A DNA stretch of 32,335 nt from Aquabacterium sp. (lineage in GTDB: Bacteria > Pseudomonadota > Gammaproteobacteria > Burkholderiales > Burkholderiaceae_C), in NCBI RefSeq assembly GCF_014378415.1, contig NZ_JACMNS010000161.1, positions 1 to 32,335 of the forward strand, written 5' to 3'. Shown here one piece after another: positions 1 through 7,816 of this stretch. Below the pieces are notes generated by a model that worked only from the letters and a program-made list of their open reading frames with translations, was not told the origin of the DNA and did no database searches. Position 1 is the first letter of the stretch. Each line of letters begins with the position of its first letter. A program made the translations under genes and the position numbers.

Positions 1-179
1 ACACCTCGAACGCCAACCCGCATTTGCCGATGAAGGTGCTGGTGGAAACGCAGCGCGATGGGTCGACCACCGTGAGCTTCCACGATGGCGCCACTTTGCT
101 GAGCGACGCCGACATTCCGTTTGAATTCATTGGTGGGATGAAGCAGTTGCCCCGAGTGGTAGGGGCGGCGGTCGGTTAG
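1..179 (+). CDS. C-terminal part of a possible DUF302-family protein (5' end outside window)
   Basis: An open frame enters from the left edge and ends at a TAG at 177-179, giving 59 residues. The segment LPMKVLVETQRDGSTTVSFH followed by a short helix-like tail resembles the last strands of DUF302 proteins, where a P-x-K-V-L-V strand precedes a V-S-x-x-D turn. Function of that family is unknown. The assignment rests on resemblance by eye and only the tail is visible, so the family could be wrong; that it is coding is supported by the clean frame and G/C third positions. It converges on the acyl-CoA synthetase gene across a 207-base gap in which I see no convincing gene. Confidence 0.45.
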   Translation, partial: TSNANPHLPMKVLVETQRDGSTTVSFHDGATLLSDADIPFEFIGGMKQLPRVVGAAVG

Positions 180-386
180 CGGGGGGCGGGGGATGAGTCG
201 GAGGCATGGTAACGGGGTGGCGTTTACAGCGGGCGTGTGCCTGGTGTCCGTTGCCGCCGTGGTGGCCCAGCACAGATTGCAGCCGCTGCACGCCACCAGC
301 GGGGCGAACAAAGGGCCGGAGACCGCCCCAGCCCGCGCCCCGCGCTGCATCACAAAGCACAAAGCGCTTCATGTGCCCGCAACGAT

Positions 387-2036
387 TCAGGCGTCAATCG
401 CCCGAGCCGACCCCGCCACCTTGCGCAATTCAAACTTCTGAATCTTGCCCGTTGAGGTTTTGGGCAACTCGCCAAACACCACCGCCTTGGGCACCTTGAA
501 CCCCGCCAGGTGCTTCCTGCAATGTGCCACGATGTCCTCGGCCGTGACCTGCGCATCTGCCTTCAACTCAATGAACGCGCAAGGCGTTTCGCCCCACTTG
601 TCGTCGGGCTTGGCGACCACAGCCGCCGCCAGCACCGCCGGGTGCCGGTACAGCACATCCTCCACCTCGATCGACGAAATGTTCTCGCCGCCCGAGATGA
701 TGATGTCCTTGCTGCGGTCCTTGATCTTGACGTAGCCATCGGGGTACTGCACCGCCAAATCACCCGTGTGAAACCAGCCGCCAGCAAAAGCCTCTTGCGT
801 GGCCGTGGGGTTCTTCAGGTAACCCTTCATCGTGATGTTGCCGCGGAACATGATCTCGCCCATGGTTTCACCGTCCATGGGCACGGGTTGCATGGTGCTG
901 GCATCCATCACCGCCACGCTGCGTTGCAGGTGGTAGTTCACGCCTTGGCGGGCATTCAGCCGTGCGCGCTCGCCAATGTCCAGCGCGTCCCAGTCTTCGT
1001 GCTTCACGCACACGGACGCCGGGCCATAGACCTCGGTCAGCCCATACACGTGCGTCAGGTTGATGCCGAGTTGCTCCATGCCTTCGATCATGGCCGCCGG
1101 AGGTGCCGCACCGGCCACCATGGCCTGGATGCCGCGCGGGATGCCCTGGCGCAGCGCTTCGGGCGCGTTCACCAGTGAGGCATGCACGATGGGGGCGCCA
1201 CAGTAGTGGGTGACGTGGTGCTCGCGGAAAGCGTCGAACACCGCCTTGGGATCGACCTTGCGCAGGCACACGTTCACGCCGCCGCGCGCCGCCACCGCCC
1301 ACGGAAAACACCAGCCGTTGCAGTGGAACATGGGCAGCGTCCACAGGTAGACGGCGTGCTTGGGCATGTCCCATTCCAGGATGGCCGAGACGGCGTTCAT
1401 GGCCGCGCCCCGGTGGTGGTAAACCACGCCCTTGGGGTTGCCGGTGGTGCCCGAGGTGTAGTTCAGGCTGATGGCGTTCCACTCATCGGTGGGCAAGGCC
1501 CAGTTGAAGGCAGGGTCGCCACTGGCCAGCAGTGCTTCATAGTCCAGCTCGCCAATGCATTCGCCCGGGCCGGTGTGGACCACGTCATCGACGTCGATCA
1601 CCAGCAAGGAGCGTGTGGACTTGCGCAGTGCCAAGGCCTTGGCCATGACGGCGCTGAACTCGCGGTCCACCAGCACGGCCTGCGCCTCGCCATGGTCCAG
1701 CATGAAGGCCAGGGCCTCGGCGTCCAGTCGGGTATTCAAGGCATTGAGCACCGCGCCGCACATGGGCACGCCAAAGTGCGCTTCGATCATGGGCGGCGTG
1801 TTGGGCAGCATCACGGCCACCGTGTCGCCCACGCCCAGGCCGCGCAGGCTCAAGGCACTGGCCAATTGTCGGCAACGGGCGTAGGTTTGGGCCCAGGTCT
1901 GTCGCAGGGCGCCATGAACAATGGCCAGGCGATCAGGGTAAACCAGGGCGGCGCGCTCGATGAATGACAGCGGGCTCAGGGGCGCGAAATTGGCCTCGGT
2001 GCGGGGCAGGTCCTGGTCGAAGATGTGGTGGTTCAT
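387..2036 (-). CDS. Acyl-CoA synthetase (AMP-dependent ligase, FadD/DmdB-like)
   Basis: 549 residues, full length for the ANL superfamily. It activates a carboxylic acid as an acyl-adenylate and then forms the CoA thioester. Visible motifs in order: P-loop TSGTTGNPKG at about 194-203, YGLTE at 331-335, the HTGDL aspartate at 423-427, the hinge region around RSKDIIISGGEN at 441-452, and the catalytic lysine in PKTSTGK at 525-531. The N-terminus and length fit the medium-chain / methylmercaptopropionate-CoA ligase-like subgroup, but substrate cannot be read from sequence. I start at the ATG at 2034-2036: an AGGAGA ribosome site lies 7 bases before it, and the frame upstream runs through the S4 gene and is not coding. 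The ATG overlaps the S4 stop as ATGA, so the two are probably translationally coupled. Confidence 0.93.
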   Translation of the reverse strand: MNHHIFDQDLPRTEANFAPLSPLSFIERAALVYPDRLAIVHGALRQTWAQTYARCRQLASALSLRGLGVGDTVAVMLPNTPPMIEAHFGVPMCGAVLNALNTRLDAEALAFMLDHGEAQAVLVDREFSAVMAKALALRKSTRSLLVIDVDDVVHTGPGECIGELDYEALLASGDPAFNWALPTDEWNAISLNYTSGTTGNPKGVVYHHRGAAMNAVSAILEWDMPKHAVYLWTLPMFHCNGWCFPWAVAARGGVNVCLRKVDPKAVFDAFREHHVTHYCGAPIVHASLVNAPEALRQGIPRGIQAMVAGAAPPAAMIEGMEQLGINLTHVYGLTEVYGPASVCVKHEDWDALDIGERARLNARQGVNYHLQRSVAVMDASTMQPVPMDGETMGEIMFRGNITMKGYLKNPTATQEAFAGGWFHTGDLAVQYPDGYVKIKDRSKDIIISGGENISSIEVEDVLYRHPAVLAAAVVAKPDDKWGETPCAFIELKADAQVTAEDIVAHCRKHLAGFKVPKAVVFGELPKTSTGKIQKFELRKVAGSARAIDA

Positions 2037-2284
2037 GGCGATGTCTCCTGGGGTTCCTCGGGCGTGACCACCCGGATGCGGGCGCCATGCAGGCTGACGA
2101 CCTGGCCTGCGCGGATCTTGCAGGTCTTGCGCAGTTCGTCCTGGCCATCGACCTGGATCATGCCTTCCGAGACCATGGTTTTGGCGCGCCCACCGCTCTC
2201 GGCCAGGCCGGTGGCCTTGAGCAGGCTGTCCAGCGCGATGAAGTCGCCGCGCAACTCGAAGGTGATTTGTGTCAAGGTGGCCAT
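2033..2284 (-). CDS. RNA-binding S4 domain protein (YbcJ-like)
   Basis: 83 residues, almost all one S4 fold. The hallmark pattern is present: FIALDSLLKATGL near the N-terminus, then SGGRAKTMVSEGMIQVDGQ, a basic RKTCKIRAG stretch and a VVSLHG strand. Small stand-alone S4 proteins of this size (E. coli YbcJ) bind structured RNA; the target here is unknown. I chose the ATG at 2282-2284 because it begins just before the conserved domain, although no strong ribosome site precedes it. It is the first gene of a two-gene unit with the acyl-CoA synthetase (4-base overlap). There is no obvious functional link between the two, so the coupling may only be positional. Confidence 0.88.
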   Translation of the reverse strand: MATLTQITFELRGDFIALDSLLKATGLAESGGRAKTMVSEGMIQVDGQDELRKTCKIRAGQVVSLHGARIRVVTPEEPQETSP

Positions 2285-2421
2285 GGATTTGAGGGGACGT
2301 CGGATTGCGCCTGCCGGGAAGCCTGGCGTCTGGCGAGGATGAAAAGGTGAACGACTGGGCGGTGCCGGTGCACAATCGCGGGATTGTCGACTTATTGTCC
2401 AGGCCTTGAAACCTGCCGCTG

Positions 2422-2697
2422 ATGAAAAAAACTGATCTCGAAAAGAACAAAGCCTCAAAAATCATGGACCAGATGCGCCAGTCGCCCTCGTCCGGCCGTT
2501 TTGGCAGCGCGGCCGCTTCCGTGCCCGATCGCCGCGAACAGCGCAAAATCGACCAGGCCAATGGTTTGGTGCCTTTCGCCGTGAAGTTGAACGCCGACCT
2601 GGTCAAGCAACTGCAAGCTCAGGCCGAGCAAGCGGGCGTGCCCTTGCCCGAACTGGTGGACCGTGTGCTTCGAGCCGGTCTGGCCGCTGCCCAGTGA
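2422..2697 (+). CDS. Conserved small hypothetical protein
   Basis: 91 residues, not assignable to a named family by me. The N-terminal third is charged and disordered-looking (KKTDLEKNKASKIMDQM), followed by VPDRREQRK and a C-terminal part with a strand-helix-helix look: LVPFAVKLNADLVKQLQAQA then LPELVDRVLRAGL. That tail resembles a ribbon-helix-helix DNA-binding fold, which is only an inference. Codon use is like the neighbouring genes. It is divergent from the S4 gene across 137 bases and ends 34 bases before the aldehyde dehydrogenase start, so it could share a transcript with it. No strong ribosome site is visible before the ATG. Confidence 0.75.
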   Translation: MKKTDLEKNKASKIMDQMRQSPSSGRFGSAAASVPDRREQRKIDQANGLVPFAVKLNADLVKQLQAQAEQAGVPLPELVDRVLRAGLAAAQ

Positions 2698-2731
2698 AGT
2701 CTGTTTGAATCCGACCTTATTGGAGACAAGG

Positions 2732-4204
2732 ATGACCCAAGTCATGATGCACGTCGTTGACCCGAGCACCGGGGAATCCGACCCCGCCGTGATCCGTCAG
2801 GTGTTTGACCGCCAACTGGCCACTGCGCTGAAGTGGCGCGAGTCCACGGCGGCCGAGCGCATTGCCCGTTTGAAGAAGCTGCGCGACGCCATGATGGCCC
2901 GCCGCGAGGACTTCTACGCGGCCTTCGCCAAGGATTACAGCAAGCCTTCGGCCGAAGTCGAAGGAACCGAGTTCATGCCGGTGCTGGACGAGATCCGCCA
3001 CGCCATCGGCTCGCTCAAGAAGTGGATGCGCCCCACCAAGGTCTGGCCCACAATGGCCACGGCCATGACCTCGGCCTGGATCGAGTACCAGCCGCGTGGC
3101 CGCAGCCTGATCATCGCGCCCTGGAACTTCCCGCTCAACCTGTGCTTTGGCCCCATGGTGTCGGCCCTGGCCGCCGGCAACACGGTGATCCTCAAGCCTT
3201 CGGAAATGACACCAGCGGTCAGCGTGGTGATGGCCGAGATCATCGCCGCCACCTTCCCCCCGGAAGAAGTGGCCCTGTTCGCAGGCAGCCTGCCGACCTC
3301 GCAAGTGCTGCTCGACCTGCCCTTTGACCACATCTTCTTCACCGGCTCACCCGCCGTGGGCAAGGTGGTGATGGCGGCTGCCGCCAAGAACCTGACCAGC
3401 GTCACGCTCGAGCTGGGTGGCAAGTCGCCCGTCATCCTGGACGAGACCGCCAACCTGCGCCTGGCCGCTGAAGCGCTGATGTGGGGCAAGTTCACCAACT
3501 GTGGCCAGACCTGTGTTGCGCCCGACCACGTCTTTGTGCACGAATCGGTCAAAGATGGTTTCGTGGCCGAGTGCCGCAAGGTGCTGGCCGAGCGTTACGG
3601 CGCCACGCCGGCCGAGCAGCGCAAGAGCCCACACTTAACCCGCGTGATCAACCAGCGCCACACCCAGCGCGTGGCCGCTCTGCTGCAAGAGGCGCAAGCC
3701 AAGGGCGCCAACCTGCTGACCGGCGGCGACATCGACATCGCCACCTGCTACATCGCGCCCACCCTGATCGACCAGGTGCCGCTTGACGCCAGCATCATGA
3801 GCGAAGAGATTTTCGGCCCCGTGCTGCCCTTGATCGCTTACCGCGACCTGGACGCCGTGGTGCGCCAGATCAACGCCGGTCACAAGCCCCTGGCGCTGTA
3901 CATCTGGAGCCGCAATAACGAACGCACGCGCCAGATTTTGCAAAAGACCAGTTCGGGCGGCGTGGCCATCAACCACTGCGTGCTGCACTACGCGCACGGC
4001 AACCTGCCGTTCGGCGGCGTCAACAACTCGGGCATTGGCAACGCGCACGGGCACTTTGGCTTCAAGGCCTTCTCGCACGAGCGGGCGGTGCTCAAGGCTG
4101 GCCCGATCATGATGGCCAAGATGTTCTTTCCGCCCTACACCGACACCAAGAAGAAGCTGATCCGCCTCACGGTGGACAGCCTGCGCTGGCCTTCGTTGTT
4201 CTGA
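2732..4204 (+). CDS. Aldehyde dehydrogenase, class-3-like (coniferyl/fatty aldehyde type)
   Basis: 490 residues. It oxidises an aldehyde to the acid with NAD(P). Family motifs are all present: IIAPWNFPLNL with Asn132, GNTVILKPSE at about 149-158, FTGSPAVGK at 203-211, ELGGKSP with the general base Glu227, NCGQTCVAP with the catalytic Cys261, and EEIFGPVLPL later on. The short N-terminus and the basic, hydrophobic C-terminus are typical of ALDH3-type fatty or coniferyl aldehyde dehydrogenases, but substrate is not determined. Start is the ATG at 2732, with GGAG nine bases upstream; the frame is open further upstream but overlaps the preceding gene. An acyl-CoA synthetase lies nearby on the other strand, compatible with a shared fatty or aromatic acid route (inference). 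Confidence 0.93.
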   Translation: MTQVMMHVVDPSTGESDPAVIRQVFDRQLATALKWRESTAAERIARLKKLRDAMMARREDFYAAFAKDYSKPSAEVEGTEFMPVLDEIRHAIGSLKKWMRPTKVWPTMATAMTSAWIEYQPRGRSLIIAPWNFPLNLCFGPMVSALAAGNTVILKPSEMTPAVSVVMAEIIAATFPPEEVALFAGSLPTSQVLLDLPFDHIFFTGSPAVGKVVMAAAAKNLTSVTLELGGKSPVILDETANLRLAAEALMWGKFTNCGQTCVAPDHVFVHESVKDGFVAECRKVLAERYGATPAEQRKSPHLTRVINQRHTQRVAALLQEAQAKGANLLTGGDIDIATCYIAPTLIDQVPLDASIMSEEIFGPVLPLIAYRDLDAVVRQINAGHKPLALYIWSRNNERTRQILQKTSSGGVAINHCVLHYAHGNLPFGGVNNSGIGNAHGHFGFKAFSHERAVLKAGPIMMAKMFFPPYTDTKKKLIRLTVDSLRWPSLF

Positions 4205-4217
4205 ACGTGTCCTGATA

Positions 4218-4304
4218 AGATCGGACATTGATCCTTCCGATCTCTCCAGCCCGCTGGTCGCTGCGTCCTCATCAAGGGGATGGCAGCAACGTGGCGGGCT
4301 TTTT
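4218..4304 (+). promoter_or_regulatory. Structured leader before liv operon: two hairpins, the second ending in a T run
   Basis: The first hairpin has a perfect 8-bp stem, AGATCGGA (4218-4225) with TCCGATCT (4236-4243). The second has an outer stem AGCCCGC (4248-4254) with GCGGGCT (4294-4300), an inner stem GCTGC (4260-4264) with GCAGC (4283-4287), and an apical TCCTC (4266-4270) with GGGGA (4276-4280, one G-T pair), followed by TTTTT (4300-4304). It sits between the aldehyde dehydrogenase stop and the livH start. It may be a terminator of the upstream gene, an attenuator of liv, or both. Confidence 0.6.
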
Positions 4305-4321
4305 GCATGTGTGAACGAGCT

Positions 4322-5245
4322 GTGGACACCTTCATACAACAACTGATCAACGGCCTGGTACTGGGCAGCATGTACGCCTTGGTGGCCTTGGGCTACACCA
4401 TGGTCTACGGCATCATCAACCTCATCAACTTCGCCCATGGCGAAGTGCTGATGGTGGGCGCCCTGGTGAGCTGGACCGTGGTGACCAGCCTGGGCTCGCT
4501 GGGCTGGCCCGGCTGGGTGTTGCTGTTGCTTGCTTTGTTGGCGGCCATGGTGGTGTGCGCATTGCTCAACTTCCTGATCGAGAAGCTGGCCTACCGGCCC
4601 TTGCGCAACGCGCCGCGCCTGGCCCCGCTGATCACCGCCATGGGCATGTCGCTGCTGCTGCAAACCCTGGCCATGATCATCTGGAAGCCCGACTACAAGT
4701 CCTTTCCCATCCTGCTGCCCGACGACCCGATCGAGGTGATGGGCGCCACCACCAACCTGGTCCAGATTTTGATCATCGCGGTGACCGCCATGACCTTGGC
4801 CGGCCTGATGGCGCTGATTCATGGCACGCGGCTGGGCCGGGCCATGCGCGCCACCTCCGAGAACCCGCGTGTGGCGCAGTTGATGGGGGTGCGGCCTGAC
4901 CGCGTGATCTCGGCCACTTTCATCATCGGCGCCATGTTGGCCGCATTGGCAGGCGTCATGTGGGCGGCCAACTATGGCTCGGTGCAGCACACCATGGGCT
5001 TCCTGCCTGGCTTGAAGGCTTTCACGGCCGCCGTGTTTGGCGGCATCGGCAACCTGCCCGGCGCGATGCTGGGCGGCGTGCTGCTGGGCCTGATCGAGTC
5101 GATGGGCGCGGGCTACATTGGCGACCTGACCGGCGGCGTGCTGGGCAGCAACTACCAAGACATCTTTGCCTTCGCCGTGTTGATTCTGGTGTTGACCTTG
5201 CGCCCGCAAGGCCTGCTGGGTGAGCGAGTGGCCGACCGCGCATGA
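4322..5245 (+). CDS. livH: Branched-chain amino acid ABC transporter permease LivH
   Basis: 307 residues from the chosen GTG. It is an inner-membrane permease, one of the two that form the channel for Leu/Ile/Val or related amides and acids. The start DTFIQQLINGLVLGSMYALV and the segment GYTMVYGIINLINFAHGE are diagnostic of LivH; several hydrophobic helices follow, and GGIGNLPGAMLGG near the C-terminus is the conserved cytoplasmic loop. I chose GTG 4322 because homologs begin with (M)DTFIQQ; an in-frame ATG at 4307 would add five residues but lies right behind the T run. Stop and livM start overlap as ATGA. Confidence 0.95.
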   Translation: MDTFIQQLINGLVLGSMYALVALGYTMVYGIINLINFAHGEVLMVGALVSWTVVTSLGSLGWPGWVLLLLALLAAMVVCALLNFLIEKLAYRPLRNAPRLAPLITAMGMSLLLQTLAMIIWKPDYKSFPILLPDDPIEVMGATTNLVQILIIAVTAMTLAGLMALIHGTRLGRAMRATSENPRVAQLMGVRPDRVISATFIIGAMLAALAGVMWAANYGSVQHTMGFLPGLKAFTAAVFGGIGNLPGAMLGGVLLGLIESMGAGYIGDLTGGVLGSNYQDIFAFAVLILVLTLRPQGLLGERVADRA

Positions 5246-6324
5246 AGAAGGCCAACAAGCTGCCCATCTTTCTCGTGGCCACCTTGGCGCTGCTGGTGCT
5301 GCCGCTGCTTGTTCAGGGCTTCGGCCAGGCCTGGGTGCGCATCCTGGACGTGTCCCTCATCTACATCCTGCTGGCCCTGGGCCTGAACATCGTGGTGGGT
5401 TACGCGGGTTTGCTGGACCTGGGTTATGTGGCTTTCTATGCCGTGGGGGCCTACCTGTTCGCCTTGCTGGCTTCACCGCACCTGAGCAACCACTTGCCTG
5501 CGGTGGCGGCCCTGTTCCCCGCGGGCTTGCACCTGCCGGTGTGGGTCCTGATCCCCTTGGGCGCTGGGGTGGCAGCGCTGGTCGGCGTGCTGCTGGGGGC
5601 GCCCACGCTCAAGCTTCGTGGCGACTACCTGGCCATCGTGACCTTGGGCTTTGGCGAGATCATCCGCGTGTTCATGAACAACCTGGACGCGCCGCTCAAC
5701 ATCACCAACGGACCCAAGGGCATCGACAGCATCGACCCCTTCACCATTTTTGGCGTCAGCCTGGGCGAGCCCTGGCACATCGCGGGCCACGTGCTGCCGC
5801 CGGTCACCTTGCACTACTACCTCTTCCTGGGCATCGTGGTGCTGGCGGTGATCATCAGCCTGCGCCTTGAAAACTCCCGCCTCGGCCGCGCCTGGATGGC
5901 CATCCGCGAAGATGAAATCGCGGCCAAGGCCATGGGCCTGAACACGCGCAACCTCAAGCTGCTGGCCTTTGGCCTGGGCGCCACCTTTGGGGGCATGGCC
6001 GGGGTGCTGTTCGCCAGCTTCCAGGGTTTTGTCTCGCCTGAATCGTTCTCGCTGCAAGAGTCGGTCATGGTGGTGGCCATGGTGGTGCTAGGCGGCTCGG
6101 GCCACGTGCCTGGTGTGATCCTGGGCGCCTTCTTGCTGTCGGCTTTGCCCGAGGTACTTCGCCATGTGGCAGGCCCCTTGCAAGCGATGACCGGCGGGCG
6201 GCTCGATGCGTCCATCCTGCGGCAGTTGCTGGTGGCCCTGGCCATGGTCAGCATCATGCTGTGGCGTCCACGTGGTTTGTGGCCAGCGCCACGCCTTGAA
6301 GATCAGCGCGGGGTGTCAGCATGA
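5242..6324 (+). CDS. livM: Branched-chain amino acid ABC transporter permease LivM
   Basis: 360 residues, the second membrane subunit of the liv-type importer. A first helix (LPIFLVATLALLVLPLLV) is followed by GLNIVVGYAGLLDLGYVAFY, which is the LivM signature, and by the loop NSRLGRAWMAIREDEIAAKAMG that contacts the ATPases. The C-terminal GGSGHVPGVILGAFLL region is also conserved. The gene overlaps livH by 4 bases and livG by 4 bases, so the permeases and ATPases are almost certainly made together from one mRNA. Confidence 0.95.
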   Translation: MKKANKLPIFLVATLALLVLPLLVQGFGQAWVRILDVSLIYILLALGLNIVVGYAGLLDLGYVAFYAVGAYLFALLASPHLSNHLPAVAALFPAGLHLPVWVLIPLGAGVAALVGVLLGAPTLKLRGDYLAIVTLGFGEIIRVFMNNLDAPLNITNGPKGIDSIDPFTIFGVSLGEPWHIAGHVLPPVTLHYYLFLGIVVLAVIISLRLENSRLGRAWMAIREDEIAAKAMGLNTRNLKLLAFGLGATFGGMAGVLFASFQGFVSPESFSLQESVMVVAMVVLGGSGHVPGVILGAFLLSALPEVLRHVAGPLQAMTGGRLDASILRQLLVALAMVSIMLWRPRGLWPAPRLEDQRGVSA

Positions 6325-7109
6325 GCGAAGCCTTGCTGCAAGTGACCAACGTGTCCAAGCGCTTTGGCGGTGTCCAGGCCCTCAGTGGCGTGGGCTTGAG
6401 CATCCAGCCCGGGCAGGTGCATGGTTTGATCGGCCCCAATGGCGCGGGCAAGACCACCTTCTTCAATGTCATCACGGGCCTGGTGCCCTCGGACCAAGGC
6501 CGGTTCGAGCTGGCGGGTCGCCGCTACAAGCCCACGATCGTGCACAAGGTGGCCAAGGCCGGCATCGCGCGCACCTTCCAGAACATCCGCCTGTTCGCCC
6601 ACATGACGGCGCTGGACAACGTGCGTGTTGGCCGCCACGTGCGGACCACGGTGGGTTGGTGGCAGGCGGTGTTGCGCACACCGGCCTTCGTGCGTGAAGA
6701 AGCGCGCATCACCCTCGACGCCCAGGCCTTGCTGGAGTTCGTCGGTCTGGGTGCCGTGGCCAACCAAACCGCCCACACCCTGAGCTATGGTGACCAACGC
6801 CGTTTGGAGATCGCCCGCGCCTTGGCCACCGAGCCGCGCCTGTTGGCCTTGGACGAACCCGCCGCCGGCATGAACGCCACCGAGAAGTTGCAATTGCGCG
6901 AGTTGATCCGCCGCATCCAGGCCCAAGGCCGCGCCATCCTGTTGATCGAACACGATGTGAAGCTGGTGATGGGGCTGTGTGATCGCGTGACGGTGCTGGA
7001 CCAGGGCAAGTTGATCGCCTGCGGCACACCGGCCGAAGTGCAATGCGCCCCCGCCGTGATCGAGGCCTACCTGGGCACGGCGGCCACCCACCCCGGAGCA
7101 CCCGCATGA
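6321..7109 (+). CDS. livG: Branched-chain amino acid ABC transporter ATP-binding protein LivG
   Basis: 262 residues, a peripheral ATPase of the importer. Walker A is GPNGAGKTT at 38-46, the signature is the LivG-type LSYGDQ at 154-159 rather than LSGGQ, Walker B is LLALDEP at 174-180, and the switch histidine is His211. The motif GIARTFQNIRLF at about 81-92 is specific for LivG. It begins inside the livM stop (ATGA) and its own stop overlaps the livF start in the same way. Confidence 0.95.
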   Translation: MSEALLQVTNVSKRFGGVQALSGVGLSIQPGQVHGLIGPNGAGKTTFFNVITGLVPSDQGRFELAGRRYKPTIVHKVAKAGIARTFQNIRLFAHMTALDNVRVGRHVRTTVGWWQAVLRTPAFVREEARITLDAQALLEFVGLGAVANQTAHTLSYGDQRRLEIARALATEPRLLALDEPAAGMNATEKLQLRELIRRIQAQGRAILLIEHDVKLVMGLCDRVTVLDQGKLIACGTPAEVQCAPAVIEAYLGTAATHPGAPA

Positions 7110-7816
7110 GCCCGGTGTTGGAGCTGCGCCAGTTGAGCGTGGCCTATGGCGGCATCCAGGCCGTCAAGGGCCTGAACCTGCACTTGCAAGAGGGTGAGCT
7201 GGTCAGCCTGATCGGGGCCAATGGCGCGGGCAAGACGACTACCTTGAAGGCCATCTGTGGCTTGCTGGCGCCGCAGTCTGGCGAGGTGCTGTACCAGGGC
7301 CGCAGCCTCAAAGGGCAGGGCGCCTGGGACCTGGTCGCGCAAGGCCTGGTCATGGTGCCCGAGGGGCGCGGCATCTTCACGCGCATGACCATCGACGAGA
7401 ACCTGCGCATGGGCGCCTACCTGCGCCGTGACCGCGAAGTCAACGCGGACATGGAATCCGTCTACCAACGCTTTCCGCGCCTGAAAGAGCGGCACCGCCA
7501 ACTGGCCGGCACCTTGTCGGGCGGCGAACAGCAAATGCTGGCCATGGGCCGGGCCTTGCTGGCGCGCCCCAAGCTCTTGCTGCTGGACGAGCCCTCGATG
7601 GGCCTGGCACCGCTGATGGTCGACAAGATTTTCGAGGTCATCACCGACATCGCCAAACAGGGCGTGACGGTGTTACTGGTAGAGCAGAACGCCCACCGCG
7701 CGCTGGAAATCGCCAACCGCGCCTATGTCATGGATTCGGGCGAATTGGTGCTGGAAGGCCCTGCGCAAAGCCTGTTGAACGACCCGCAGGTGCAGGCCGC
7801 TTACTTGGGATTGTGA
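7106..7816 (+). CDS. livF: Branched-chain amino acid ABC transporter ATP-binding protein LivF
   Basis: 236 residues, the second ATPase. Walker A GANGAGKTT at 37-45, signature LSGGEQ at 137-142 and Walker B LLLLDEP at 157-163. The segment LVMVPEGRGIFTRMT is typical of LivF. The start is the ATG at 7106 (overlap ATGA with livG, GGAG upstream), not the longer frame that begins within livG. Its last 16 bases overlap the end of the convergent reductase gene. No periplasmic binding-protein gene follows, so the substrate-binding subunit must be encoded elsewhere. Confidence 0.95.
   Translation: MSPVLELRQLSVAYGGIQAVKGLNLHLQEGELVSLIGANGAGKTTTLKAICGLLAPQSGEVLYQGRSLKGQGAWDLVAQGLVMVPEGRGIFTRMTIDENLRMGAYLRRDREVNADMESVYQRFPRLKERHRQLAGTLSGGEQQMLAMGRALLARPKLLLLDEPSMGLAPLMVDKIFEVITDIAKQGVTVLLVEQNAHRALEIANRAYVMDSGELVLEGPAQSLLNDPQVQAAYLGL

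Noticed and set aside
127..372. 81-residue minus-strand frame between the first gene and the acyl-CoA synthetase
   Set aside because: Pro/His-rich low-complexity end, overlaps the first gene and has no clear ribosome site. An alternative frame there looks no better.
387..2606. 739-residue version of the acyl-CoA synthetase reading frame
   Set aside because: The first 190 residues read through the S4 gene and the spacer out of frame; the ribosome site and family start place the gene start at 2036.
3635..5209. 524-residue minus-strand open frame opposite the aldehyde dehydrogenase and livH
   Set aside because: It is very rich in His, Gln and Gly, has no domain, and mirrors the codon bias of the real genes on the plus strand.
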